Assembly: GCF_014750685.1 (NCBI RefSeq)
Contig: NZ_JAAXGE010000007.1
Coordinates: forward strand, 124,001 to 188,000
Reading direction: 5' to 3'
Source: Bacteroides sp. GM023
GTDB lineage: Bacteria; Bacteroidota; Bacteroidia; Bacteroidales; Bacteroidaceae
DNA length: 64,000 nt
Under the pieces are notes generated by a model. That model saw only the letters and a list, made by a program, of their open reading frames with translations. It did not search any database and was not told the DNA's origin. Every line of letters begins with the position of its first letter. Position 1 is the stretch's first letter. Positions 53,908-62,534 of the stretch are shown here, piece by piece. The position numbers were made by a program, and so were the translations under genes.

Positions 53908-54846
53908 TTACTCGTGGCGTCCGATTTTCTTCAGGTAGCCAATCAGTAATTCCGGACGATCTGTCTGTATAATGGACGTTCCGAGGTCGAGTACTTTCCG
54001 ATAGGCTTCCGCTCCGTGTTCGAAGGCGTAGTCATCGTATATACAGGCTTCTTCTCCTCCGCAGAGAGACGGCCACAGTGTATTTACCCAAATCTTGGAG
54101 TTTTGTGCGAGGATATCTTTCATGCACTTCTCAACTTCGGGAGTATTTTGTTGCCAGCATACTTCATAAGCCAAAGGGATGATTTTCTTGCTTATGTATT
54201 GCTGGAACAGTTTTTGTCCGCTGGGCTTATTGATATCAATAATAGGCATATACATCATCTCATGTTTATACTTCTTTGCCTGGGCTTCTACAAAGTCAAC
54301 GGACTTTTTTCCTTTGATAAGGATTTGTTCCGTAACACCCAATTCTTCCGTGATAGCCATTACAAGGTCATAATACTGATAGCCCTGGTCGATATTGACG
54401 ACAATCCGGTCTTTGCAGACTGCCAATGCTTCTTTTAAAGTCGGCATTTTGTATTTTGTCGGGCAGTTATGTCCTGTTTTCAAGTAACAACTTTGGATGT
54501 AGTCATAAGTCACTTCGCTTACTCTCCCTTTTCCGGTAGTCGTCCGGTCGATTGTTCCGTCGTGGCAGAGCACAAGTACGCTGTCGGCGGTCAGTTTCAA
54601 ATCAAGCTCCATGACATCGACTCCCATCCGGATAATGGATTCGATGGCAGGAATCGAGTTCTCGGGATAGTCCCGCCAGTCTCCCCGGTGTGAAACCACT
54701 ACTACATAATTACTTTTGGGATTGTGGATTTCATCTACAATCTTTTGCGCATGTGTCCTTTCCGGAGAAACAGGATTTGCGGCAAAAGAACTTAGGGTGA
54801 GCAATGCCAAAAGTCCGGCGTAGAAGATTCTTCTTTTCATATTCAT
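53908..54846 (-). CDS. secreted glycerophosphodiester phosphodiesterase
   Basis: A 312-residue enzyme with a signal peptide (LSSFAANP). GDPD motifs: SHRGD (His53, Arg54), YPENSIPA (Glu62, Asn63), DVMELDLKLTADSVLVLCHDGTIDRTT (Glu80, Asp82, His95). The family hydrolyses glycerophosphodiesters to glycerol-3-phosphate and an alcohol, using divalent metal. It follows the DUF4988 lipoprotein by 13 bp, so it belongs to the operon driven from the 61.6-kb promoter. It would act in the periplasm or on the surface on phosphodiester linkages of the imported glycan. Confidence 0.9.
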   Translation of the reverse strand: MNMKRRIFYAGLLALLTLSSFAANPVSPERTHAQKIVDEIHNPKSNYVVVVSHRGDWRDYPENSIPAIESIIRMGVDVMELDLKLTADSVLVLCHDGTIDRTTTGKGRVSEVTYDYIQSCYLKTGHNCPTKYKMPTLKEALAVCKDRIVVNIDQGYQYYDLVMAITEELGVTEQILIKGKKSVDFVEAQAKKYKHEMMYMPIIDINKPSGQKLFQQYISKKIIPLAYEVCWQQNTPEVEKCMKDILAQNSKIWVNTLWPSLCGGEEACIYDDYAFEHGAEAYRKVLDLGTSIIQTDRPELLIGYLKKIGRHE

Positions 54847-54859
54847 ATCGTTTTAAGGA

Positions 54860-55741
54860 TTAATTTTTCTTGAATAAAAGTGGTCTGATAACCAAATGAT
54901 GCAGGTCATAAGCCGTGATAATAACATGTCCCTCGTCAAATCCGTTTTCAAACGTGACCGTAAGAATACGGGTTTCTTTATCAAGCGTTGCTTTTACGTT
55001 TACTGCCTGGGCAATGGCGACAATAGCGTCTTCTGCCGATGCTCCCGTCACTTCGTATTCTATTTTTAAGGACTGGGATGTGTCACTTACAGAAGTGGCG
55101 GCATCCGATTTGAGTTTAAGATTCAGAGAGTTGAAAACTTCCAGTGTGAACTTCTCTCCGTTGCCTAAGGTGATTTCAAGATACCCGTCTTTGGTTTTGG
55201 TTATATTCTTGAAGATGCTGGTTTCGTCGGTTGTGGCTGTTACCGGGTTTCCTTTGTTGTCTTTCAGGATTTCACCGTCGACAGTCCAGTAACCGTCTGC
55301 ATTTACCCCCATTTCGGGGGTATATCCGCAGACCGGGACTTTCTTGCCGGCATTATCCTTGAGCCAGTCCGTCGTATTGCCGGTAGTCGTTGTCCAGTAG
55401 TACAACTGGTCTTCGTCATTGAGACGTACACCCAGTACGGGAATTTCTATGACGTCTTCCCGGGTTGCCACAACGACAGCTTTTTCTTCATTATTACTAT
55501 CCTTGTAAGTAATGACATATTGCCCGTCGGAATTTTGTGTGACGGAAGTGATGACATTTCCTCCTGTCAGATAGCCTAGTTTGGAAACTTCTTCGTTGAG
55601 TTTATCCGCTTTCTCCTGAAGGGCGGCAATCCGCTCCTTAAAGTCGTTGAGCTTATCTTGAATAGCAGAGTCGTCGTAATCCTTGCAACTGCTTACCAGC
55701 AGAGTCAGGAGCAGCGAACAGAAGATATATATTCTTTTCAT
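54860..55741 (-). CDS. DUF4988-type surface lipoprotein (short paralogue)
   Basis: A 293-residue lipoprotein (lipobox VSSC, Cys19). A coiled-coil segment follows the lipid anchor (KLNDFKERIAALQEKADKLN), then repeated beta modules around EIPVLGVRLNDEDQLYYWTTTTGN and VPVCGYTPEMGVNADGYWTVDGE. This N-terminal architecture, called DUF4988 or PL29 N-terminal, also begins the next two upstream proteins. It consists of only this module. It is probably a stalk or glycan-binding surface protein. Confidence 0.75.
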   Translation of the reverse strand: MKRIYIFCSLLLTLLVSSCKDYDDSAIQDKLNDFKERIAALQEKADKLNEEVSKLGYLTGGNVITSVTQNSDGQYVITYKDSNNEEKAVVVATREDVIEIPVLGVRLNDEDQLYYWTTTTGNTTDWLKDNAGKKVPVCGYTPEMGVNADGYWTVDGEILKDNKGNPVTATTDETSIFKNITKTKDGYLEITLGNGEKFTLEVFNSLNLKLKSDAATSVSDTSQSLKIEYEVTGASAEDAIVAIAQAVNVKATLDKETRILTVTFENGFDEGHVIITAYDLHHLVIRPLLFKKN

Positions 55742-55759
55742 GTCTTATTCCTTTCTTTT

Positions 55760-58180
55760 TTAGAAGTTTATACTAGGATCATAGTTCTTGTTTGAATGGC
55801 AGAATGCATTCTCGTTAGTTGCGTCCGGTGCGGAAGTCGGATCGTCTTTGTATTTGCTGTAGTCACCTACGTAGCCGCCGCATACACAGGCTTTACAGTT
55901 AATCCAGGTGGCGGTAGAAGCTCCCGAATAGCCGCATAACCAGCCCGGGCCGTGTCTGTTGGTTCCGTTTCCTTCGGTGAATACATCTCCCAAGACTGCT
56001 CCCTTGTTCACACAACCTATAATCTGTATGTTGGAGTGGCCGATAATACCTCCTGTGCGGACACTCAGGTGAGTCATAACGTTGCCGTAGTTCGTACATG
56101 ATTCTACTGTACATTCCGGTTTCGTGCGTAGGTCATCCGTACCGCCTATAATTCCTCCCATACGTTTATAATTGTAGGTGACGCTCATTTCTTTACCTTC
56201 ATATTGTCCTGCCTTGTCGTCCTCGATGGTTCCTCTGTTGTCGCAGTTATATACATTGCCATACATCAATGTGGCTACAATGCCGCCTGTTCTTCCGGTC
56301 GGACTGCTGATGTCGCCATGGTTGGTGCAATAACTTAACTTACCTCCTTCGGCTTTTGCCATGAAAGCGCAGATTCCTGCCGTTTGCATACCTGTACCGC
56401 CGTTGGCAGTGTTGCTGATACGACCGGTACGGACGAATCCCCTGTTGGCACAACCCTGTGTCTTGGATTCTCCTCCGATAGTGGTATTTATAATAGCACC
56501 TGCAAGGCCGGAAAGAGCTACGAATTCCCCGGATTTATTGTCGGCGGTAAAGTCTATATTATAATAGTTTGTACAGCCTTCTATCACAGAATTTTTGGCA
56601 AAGCAGACAAGAGGTGCGATGACCGTATATTTGGGGGCTGTTCCGCTCATTGTCCAGGTAACAGTCGTACTTGCATCTCCCAATGTCAGATTTTTGACAG
56701 TCGCATTCTCTATTGAACCGAATAATCCGTAGGATAATCTTCCGTTGGTGATATCCGAACTGCCATTCAGATTTTTAATCGCATATCCCTGTCCGTTAAA
56801 GACTCCGGTGAATGGATGTACGGCCACATAAGGTTCTGCTGTTGTGTGGTTGGAAGCGTCTATATCGCCTATCGGCGTCCAGTCCGTCACGGATGCCATG
56901 TCTATATCATTCAATAAGACGACTTCTCCTGCGTCGTTCTGCCAGCGTGAAGTGCTCGAGCCATTATTTACAGCTTTGGCAAAGTTCACAAGATCGGCTG
57001 TAGAACTGATGCCACCTTTATCTTCCACTTCTTTTGCTTCCTGTATGACGTTGATGCTGGAAGAAATATTGTAGAGCGAGTTGGAGAATGTTATCTTCCC
57101 GGTACGCTCGTCACCTGTCTCGTTGGACAGGATGGTGAAGGCATGAGTGGTTGTCACCAATGCACGGGTACCTTTATAAGTGATCCACTCATTTTCAGTG
57201 CTGACCTGATAAGATATATTGGCGGATATCTGCATCTCTATCTCCATTTGAGTTCCTTTGAGCTGGATAGGGCCGACATGTCCCTGATATTGCGGCTCAT
57301 CCAAAATAGCAGTTCCGTATGTGAAATACACCGGTTTCAGCACGGTATTATTACCTGCACTTGCCAGTAACAGGATGTTTCCTTCTGTTGCCCCTTCTTT
57401 CATGGTGGCAGTAAGAGTAGAGGATGCTTTGTCTATTTTTACTTCCATATTATAGGCGGTGAACAGATCCACATATGCGTTCTCTGATTGGGTTCCATAT
57501 ATTTCGTATGGAATATTGACAGGAGTGGCATAATCCGTTACGGCATTGTACACCGGGCTGTTGAACCGGATGCCAAGTGCTTCTTGCAGGGTCATCCGCA
57601 ACTCTTGCCCGTCAGCCAGAATAAATACGGCTTCTCCTGTCTTATCGTCTATATAGGCCGATTTGAATAACAGATTGCTTACATCATTAGCCAGTACACC
57701 GGTACTGGTTCCGTTTACACTCCAATATCCGTTTTCGTCTATCTGAACTTCGGGCATGATTCCGCCTACCGGAAATTTTTTTCCGTCACCATCAAAGATG
57801 AAGGTGTAGTTCTTGCCTTTGTCAGTGGTCTGTGCCCAATAGAGTTTGCCGTCATTATCTTGTAGGGCGGTGATGATGGGCAGTTTGGTTACTTCGTCCT
57901 GGGTGGCAATGGTTACAGTATGGGTTTCTCCGCCACTGTTACTGTAAGATATGACATAATTACCATCGGCATCCTGGCTGATTAAAGTAATGAACGAACT
58001 TCCCAGCACTTCGGACAGTGAAGCCATCTGTTCGTTCAATGTACGGGTCAGAGACTCGTAATCTCCAATCGTTTGTTCTATATCGTTGAGATCCTGCCAT
58101 ATCCGCTCGTCATCGTAGGAACTGCAACTTCCCAGGAAGCAGGCAGATATAAATAATGAGATTCCTATAAACTTTTTCAT
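55760..58180 (-). CDS. DUF4988 + BACON + GLUG-repeat surface lipoprotein
   Basis: About 806 residues from ATG 58180, the start giving a clean lipobox (LGSC, Cys19). DUF4988 spans about 20-230. A BACON-like beta domain lies near 300-380 (ISYQVSTENEWITY, then ERTGKITFSNS). Then GLUG-type repeats run to the end (GVFNGQGYAIKNLNG, GGIVATLMYGNVYNC, GGIIGHSNIQIIGC). BACON and GLUG modules occur in surface glycan-binding proteins. It lies between the two other DUF4988 genes and shares their N-terminal plan, so the three arose by duplication. Confidence 0.75.
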   Translation of the reverse strand: MKKFIGISLFISACFLGSCSSYDDERIWQDLNDIEQTIGDYESLTRTLNEQMASLSEVLGSSFITLISQDADGNYVISYSNSGGETHTVTIATQDEVTKLPIITALQDNDGKLYWAQTTDKGKNYTFIFDGDGKKFPVGGIMPEVQIDENGYWSVNGTSTGVLANDVSNLLFKSAYIDDKTGEAVFILADGQELRMTLQEALGIRFNSPVYNAVTDYATPVNIPYEIYGTQSENAYVDLFTAYNMEVKIDKASSTLTATMKEGATEGNILLLASAGNNTVLKPVYFTYGTAILDEPQYQGHVGPIQLKGTQMEIEMQISANISYQVSTENEWITYKGTRALVTTTHAFTILSNETGDERTGKITFSNSLYNISSSINVIQEAKEVEDKGGISSTADLVNFAKAVNNGSSTSRWQNDAGEVVLLNDIDMASVTDWTPIGDIDASNHTTAEPYVAVHPFTGVFNGQGYAIKNLNGSSDITNGRLSYGLFGSIENATVKNLTLGDASTTVTWTMSGTAPKYTVIAPLVCFAKNSVIEGCTNYYNIDFTADNKSGEFVALSGLAGAIINTTIGGESKTQGCANRGFVRTGRISNTANGGTGMQTAGICAFMAKAEGGKLSYCTNHGDISSPTGRTGGIVATLMYGNVYNCDNRGTIEDDKAGQYEGKEMSVTYNYKRMGGIIGGTDDLRTKPECTVESCTNYGNVMTHLSVRTGGIIGHSNIQIIGCVNKGAVLGDVFTEGNGTNRHGPGWLCGYSGASTATWINCKACVCGGYVGDYSKYKDDPTSAPDATNENAFCHSNKNYDPSINF

Positions 58181-58210
58181 ATATTCAGTGATTAACATTC
58201 GTTTGATTCG

Positions 58211-61200
58211 TTATTCAAGTACTCTGACATGCAGATAATTCATACAGCTTCTTTCTCCGTTGGTGTCGGATACATGATTTATAACCTTGCCGACGCCATT
58301 CTCATATGTCCACATCACCGTAGAACCACCACCGTCGAAGCGGATTACGTCATACAATCCCAACTTTTTGGAGACTCTGTATGCTTCATAGAAATCGAGT
58401 CCTCTGTCATTATCCGTTCTTCCGTCCACACAGAAGATAATCATCTTCGATTTATCCTGTGTCATACCGAGATTGGTGGTCGGATTGATTGTTTCCGCGT
58501 CTTCTTTCTTGGGTGGTGCGGCATATACTCCGTTGTAGAGGAAACGATACATACTGGAATTATGAACCTTGATCGGATCAGTGGAGTTACCGATTTTCAG
58601 TTCTGCGCTGATCTTTACTTTATCTCCGGTTTTCAGGCTTTGCGCCAGTTCATCTGCTTTGTCTCCTGTCACTTGTAGTACCCATTCGTTTTTACCTGTC
58701 ACGTACGGAGCTTCTACGACAGCATTTCTTCCGTCAATAATTTGAGTGACAGTGGCATCGAACTCGCCGGAATTTACTTTTAGTGGCTGGTCGTTTCTAC
58801 CTGTTATAAACAGCGCTTTGGCGCCTATCGGATTAGTCAGTCCCGGATGAGGCTCTTTTACATATCTGAATGTGTACAGATTGGCGTCATAAGATGGCTT
58901 GCCGCCCAGGCGGACGATAGTGTCATTTACTGAATAGTACTCATATTCTTTGGTGCCCACTTTAATTTTACCGGTGAAATCCCTTTTCTCAAAGCTGACT
59001 GTACGATTATCAAAGTAAGTGAATCCCCAAACGTGATTTGTCAGGGTAGAGCGTACATAAGGATTATTGACGAATACCGGTTCTCCCTCTTCGATATGCA
59101 TACCCCTTGGAAAACCGTCATGCGAATTGAAGAAGCCTGTATTAATTCCCATTACGATGTTTCTTCCTTCACCTCTCCGTCTTACACAAGTCTCGGAAAG
59201 AGTCTCACGAAGTATTTTCCCATTGTTCGAGTTGTTATTTCCATTAGGATTCGGACAGATTTCATCTGCCATCACCGTTTCGAATGTAACTTTCGGGTTG
59301 TTCATATCAATCTCGATAGCATAGATGTTCTGATTGAAATTGGTGAAAGAATAATGCTTGTATGTGACTCCCGATGCTATCTCACGATCCTCTGTTATCG
59401 TCCAGTCATAGTAAGACTCATCCTGATTGGAGAAATTATTGGCTTCTTTGGAGAAAGCTCCGTGGCGGACTGCATTGCTGTAAGTAGCTGCGGGAGTATC
59501 GTCCGGATTATCTTTATACGTGCTGTAATCTCCTACTTTTCCACCGATGTGACAATCGGCGATATAATCCACACCTGTTTTAGTGCCGCTATATCCGCAT
59601 GCCCATCCGGCGCCATGCTTATTGGAACCGTCTACAGTTGCATCAGACAGGATAATGCCGTTATTAGTACAGGATTCGACATACCCGGCATTGTGTCCGA
59701 CAAATCCTCCTGCCCGGCTTCCGTTTTGTGAATATACATTGCCGTTGTTGATACAGTATTTCATGTATTTGTCGGTATTTATACCACCGGCAAGTCCGCC
59801 TATGCGTTTTACATTATATCGTTTGGCTGTGCCGTCAAAGGTGTTATTGACATCATCCTGAATGAGTCCTTCATTGGTGCAGTTTTCGATACTTCCTTCC
59901 TGAAGGGTTCCCACGATTCCGCCGCCACGTCCTGAAGGTGCGCTGATTGCGCCTCTGTTGATTGCATATCCGATATAGGCTTCGTCATTTTCCATGTATC
60001 CGGCAATACCACCCTGGCTGAATGCGGAATAAGCGCCGGAACCTATATTGGTAATTGCCCCGCAGGTCAACGTACCTTCATTGATACATCCGTTCTCCTG
60101 TGTTGTACCACCTATCTTATTTCCGAATAATACACCGGTCAAACCACCTAGCCGGACACCGAAATTGGCTGCATCTGTTCCTTCGAAAGATAAATTAATC
60201 TTATTGGTACATGCCAGTAGGTTTCCTTCACAATAGCCTACTAATCCGCCGATTGCAGCCCCTTGTGGAGCATCTCCCGTAATGGTGACTTTGCCCGAAA
60301 CCGTCAGGTTCTTAATAATACCGGAACTACCGAGCGCATTGAATAGTCCATGAGCGATGTTTCCGTCTTCAAGATTGTAAGTACAAGTCAGATTGGTAAT
60401 GGAGAATCCCTTACCGTCGAATGTACCGTTGAAGGTCTGTTCCCCGACTGTATAGACGACTTTCGTATTGGCTTTGATCGTACTGCCGGCTACCGGGCTT
60501 CCTGCACCGCTTGTCAGCGTGATGCCTTGCATATCAATATCACTTAGAAGAACTACCTCTCCTTCTTTATTCTTGAACTTACGCAGGCTGCTTCCGCTAG
60601 TGACAGCATCTATGAATTCTTTGAAATCAGCTCCGGTGGCGATACCTCCGTTTTCAATAACAGGCAGTGTAAAACGTACGGGTTTAATCAGTATATTGTC
60701 CTCGGTATCATAGAGCATAATCATCGTTGCACCTTCTTCGAAACCATCGGCGAAAGTAATAGCCAGTGTTTTATCGGTACTGTTCAGCTTGGCTTCCAGT
60801 CCGTCGTCACTACGTGTTATCAGCATCAATGCCTGCGCAGCTTTTTTTCCGATGACGTTGTAGCTCAACGTTAAATTCTTGATTCCTTCTTCTATGGTAA
60901 CAGGAGAAACGGCAGGTTGCTCTCCGTTCTTGAATTCTACATTGAATAAGGTAAAAGTATTGACCGACAATGTCTCTCCGTTTCCTAAAGTGATGGAAGC
61001 CGTTCCATTATCATTCATCTCTACTTTTGTAATTAGCGAGGTCGTTTTTCCCTCGGCCTTGACAGGCTTCTGATTACTGTCCAGGATTCTTTCTCCGTTC
61101 ACTACCCAGTATCCATTTTCGTCCACTTGTATTTGTGGCGCACTGCCTGTCACGGGAATTTTCTGATTATTGGCATCGGGCAGGAAGGATGTTTTTCCTC

Positions 61201-61555
61201 CTGTTGTAGTAGTCCAGTAATAGACTCCGGCTTCTTCCTGTATCCCGATAATCGGGCTGGAAATCATTTGGTCGGAAGTAGCGATTGTGAAGTTGTGTTC
61301 TACATTATCAGTACCTTTATAAGAGATGATAAAGCCCCCATTACTCGCTTCTGTAACAGAAGTAATGGCGCCACCTTTAATGATTTCATTCAACGCATTC
61401 GCCTGCAATTGCAAACTGTTGAGTTTCTCTTTCAGTTGGTCGAGATCTTTATAGATTTCGTCGATGTCCTTCCATGCAGCCGAGTCATTATAATCGTCGG
61501 AGCAACTGCCAAGCATGGGCATGAGTAACAAGAATAAAAGTAGAAAATTTCTCAT
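58211..61555 (-). CDS. DUF4988/GLUG lipoprotein fused to a NAGPA phosphodiester glycosidase
   Basis: About 1114 residues from ATG 61555 (lipobox LGSC, Cys18). Domains: DUF4988 stalk (about 20-300), GLUG-like repeats (about 315-690: FNGTFDGKGFSITNL, AIGGLVGYCEGNLLAC, GGIVGTLQEGSIENC) and a C-terminal phosphodiester glycosidase (about 717-1114) of the NAGPA family, with IVMGINTGFFNSHDGFPRG and DVIRFDGGGSTVMW. NAGPA enzymes remove GlcNAc linked through a phosphodiester. It is first in the long operon. A surface enzyme uncapping sugar-phosphodiester groups is the likely role. Confidence 0.8.
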   Translation of the reverse strand: MRNFLLLFLLLMPMLGSCSDDYNDSAAWKDIDEIYKDLDQLKEKLNSLQLQANALNEIIKGGAITSVTEASNGGFIISYKGTDNVEHNFTIATSDQMISSPIIGIQEEAGVYYWTTTTGGKTSFLPDANNQKIPVTGSAPQIQVDENGYWVVNGERILDSNQKPVKAEGKTTSLITKVEMNDNGTASITLGNGETLSVNTFTLFNVEFKNGEQPAVSPVTIEEGIKNLTLSYNVIGKKAAQALMLITRSDDGLEAKLNSTDKTLAITFADGFEEGATMIMLYDTEDNILIKPVRFTLPVIENGGIATGADFKEFIDAVTSGSSLRKFKNKEGEVVLLSDIDMQGITLTSGAGSPVAGSTIKANTKVVYTVGEQTFNGTFDGKGFSITNLTCTYNLEDGNIAHGLFNALGSSGIIKNLTVSGKVTITGDAPQGAAIGGLVGYCEGNLLACTNKINLSFEGTDAANFGVRLGGLTGVLFGNKIGGTTQENGCINEGTLTCGAITNIGSGAYSAFSQGGIAGYMENDEAYIGYAINRGAISAPSGRGGGIVGTLQEGSIENCTNEGLIQDDVNNTFDGTAKRYNVKRIGGLAGGINTDKYMKYCINNGNVYSQNGSRAGGFVGHNAGYVESCTNNGIILSDATVDGSNKHGAGWACGYSGTKTGVDYIADCHIGGKVGDYSTYKDNPDDTPAATYSNAVRHGAFSKEANNFSNQDESYYDWTITEDREIASGVTYKHYSFTNFNQNIYAIEIDMNNPKVTFETVMADEICPNPNGNNNSNNGKILRETLSETCVRRRGEGRNIVMGINTGFFNSHDGFPRGMHIEEGEPVFVNNPYVRSTLTNHVWGFTYFDNRTVSFEKRDFTGKIKVGTKEYEYYSVNDTIVRLGGKPSYDANLYTFRYVKEPHPGLTNPIGAKALFITGRNDQPLKVNSGEFDATVTQIIDGRNAVVEAPYVTGKNEWVLQVTGDKADELAQSLKTGDKVKISAELKIGNSTDPIKVHNSSMYRFLYNGVYAAPPKKEDAETINPTTNLGMTQDKSKMIIFCVDGRTDNDRGLDFYEAYRVSKKLGLYDVIRFDGGGSTVMWTYENGVGKVINHVSDTNGERSCMNYLHVRVLE

Positions 61556-61694
61556 GTTCTTTAAATAAAATTGATTCAATGGTTAATAACAGGCTATAAA
61601 ATGAGCCGTCTCTATAGTGAAGAACACATCATCCGGCAAGGGTACGTAATCACTAATGAACTTTTTTTTAATTTCGTTAGTATTTGCTGTAAGG

Positions 61695-61726
61695 CTTGAA
61701 TTTTTCATATTAATTTCATAGTTTTG
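61695..61726 (+). promoter_or_regulatory. probable promoter of the ECF sigma gene
   Basis: TAGTTTTG (61719-61726) matches TAnnTTTG, with CTTG 20 bp upstream. The divergent 302-bp gap (61556-61857) otherwise contains nothing I can identify. The leftward PUL promoter must also lie here and may be sigma-specific. Confidence 0.35.
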
Positions 61727-61857
61727 TCATCTGAAGTGTGCTGTCCCTTACCGATTTCCCCTTGATATATTACAATATGATGTGATTTCTTAGACGGGAT
61801 TGGTCTATCTTCTATTTATTAATAGCTTTGTTGACTAAAATCTTTTTCGGAATATAA

Positions 61858-62448
61858 ATGATGGATAAAACTGAATTATCTTCTGCTATTGAGGAGCAAC
61901 TGTTGTTACGTCAGTTGAGGGAGGGAGACATGGCTAGCTATGAGATCCTGTTTCATCGTTATTATCCTTCCTTTTTTGCCTTTGCCAAAGGAATGCTTAA
62001 AGACGAAGGGGCTGCTGAAGATATTATCCAGAATGTATTTATGAAAATTTGGATACACCGCGAAGCTCTCGTTGAAACCATGTCCATCAAGAACTATATT
62101 TATGTCCTCTCCAAACGGGAAATATTCAATCATTTACGGGCAAAATACAATACGCATGTTGTACTGACAGAAGATATGATGACATTGGAACATTCTTCGG
62201 AACATGAAGAAACGCAGTCGGATTATAGAGAGCTGCGCGAAGCAGTGCAGAGTGTGATTGATGCCATGCCGCCCAAGCGTAAGAGTGTGTTTTGTCTTAG
62301 CCGCTTCAAATCATTGACCAATCAGGAGATTGCAGACAAATTGGGAATTTCTATCCGTACGGTGGAAAAGCATATTGAACTGGCGCTTCGCACGTTTAAG
62401 GAACAGTTGGGGGGATTCTTTACGCTGTTTGTAGGTTTGTTTATCTGA
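61858..62448 (+). CDS. ECF-type RNA polymerase sigma factor
   Basis: A 196-residue sigma-70 family factor. Region 2: YEILFHRYYPSFFAFAKGML, then EDIIQNVFMKIW and KNYIYVLSKREIFNHLR. Region 4: MPPKRKSVFCLSRFKSLTNQEIADKLGISIRTVEKHI. Such factors in Bacteroides are paired with FecR-type anti-sigma proteins and STN-type SusC; the matching FecR here is at 52754. It is divergent from the lipoprotein operon and followed by a terminator. Confidence 0.9.
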   Translation: MMDKTELSSAIEEQLLLRQLREGDMASYEILFHRYYPSFFAFAKGMLKDEGAAEDIIQNVFMKIWIHREALVETMSIKNYIYVLSKREIFNHLRAKYNTHVVLTEDMMTLEHSSEHEETQSDYRELREAVQSVIDAMPPKRKSVFCLSRFKSLTNQEIADKLGISIRTVEKHIELALRTFKEQLGGFFTLFVGLFI

Positions 62449-62474
62449 TGAATGTCAGAGAGGATATAAATAAT

Positions 62475-62514
62475 AAAAGAGATATGACAGAAGAAATTTC
62501 GTCATATCTCTTTT
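62475..62514. terminator. bidirectional Rho-independent terminator
   Basis: A 14-bp perfect stem (62475-62488 with 62501-62514), 12-nt loop, A-rich before and T-rich after. It separates the sigma gene from the convergent GH20 gene. Confidence 0.85.
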
Positions 62515-62534
62515 ATTTCTAAACGGGGCACATG

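Noticed and set aside
59033..59731. Rightward 232-codon frame within the NAGPA-fusion gene
   Set aside because: Antisense to recognised GLUG and NAGPA sequence, without a promoter or known family.
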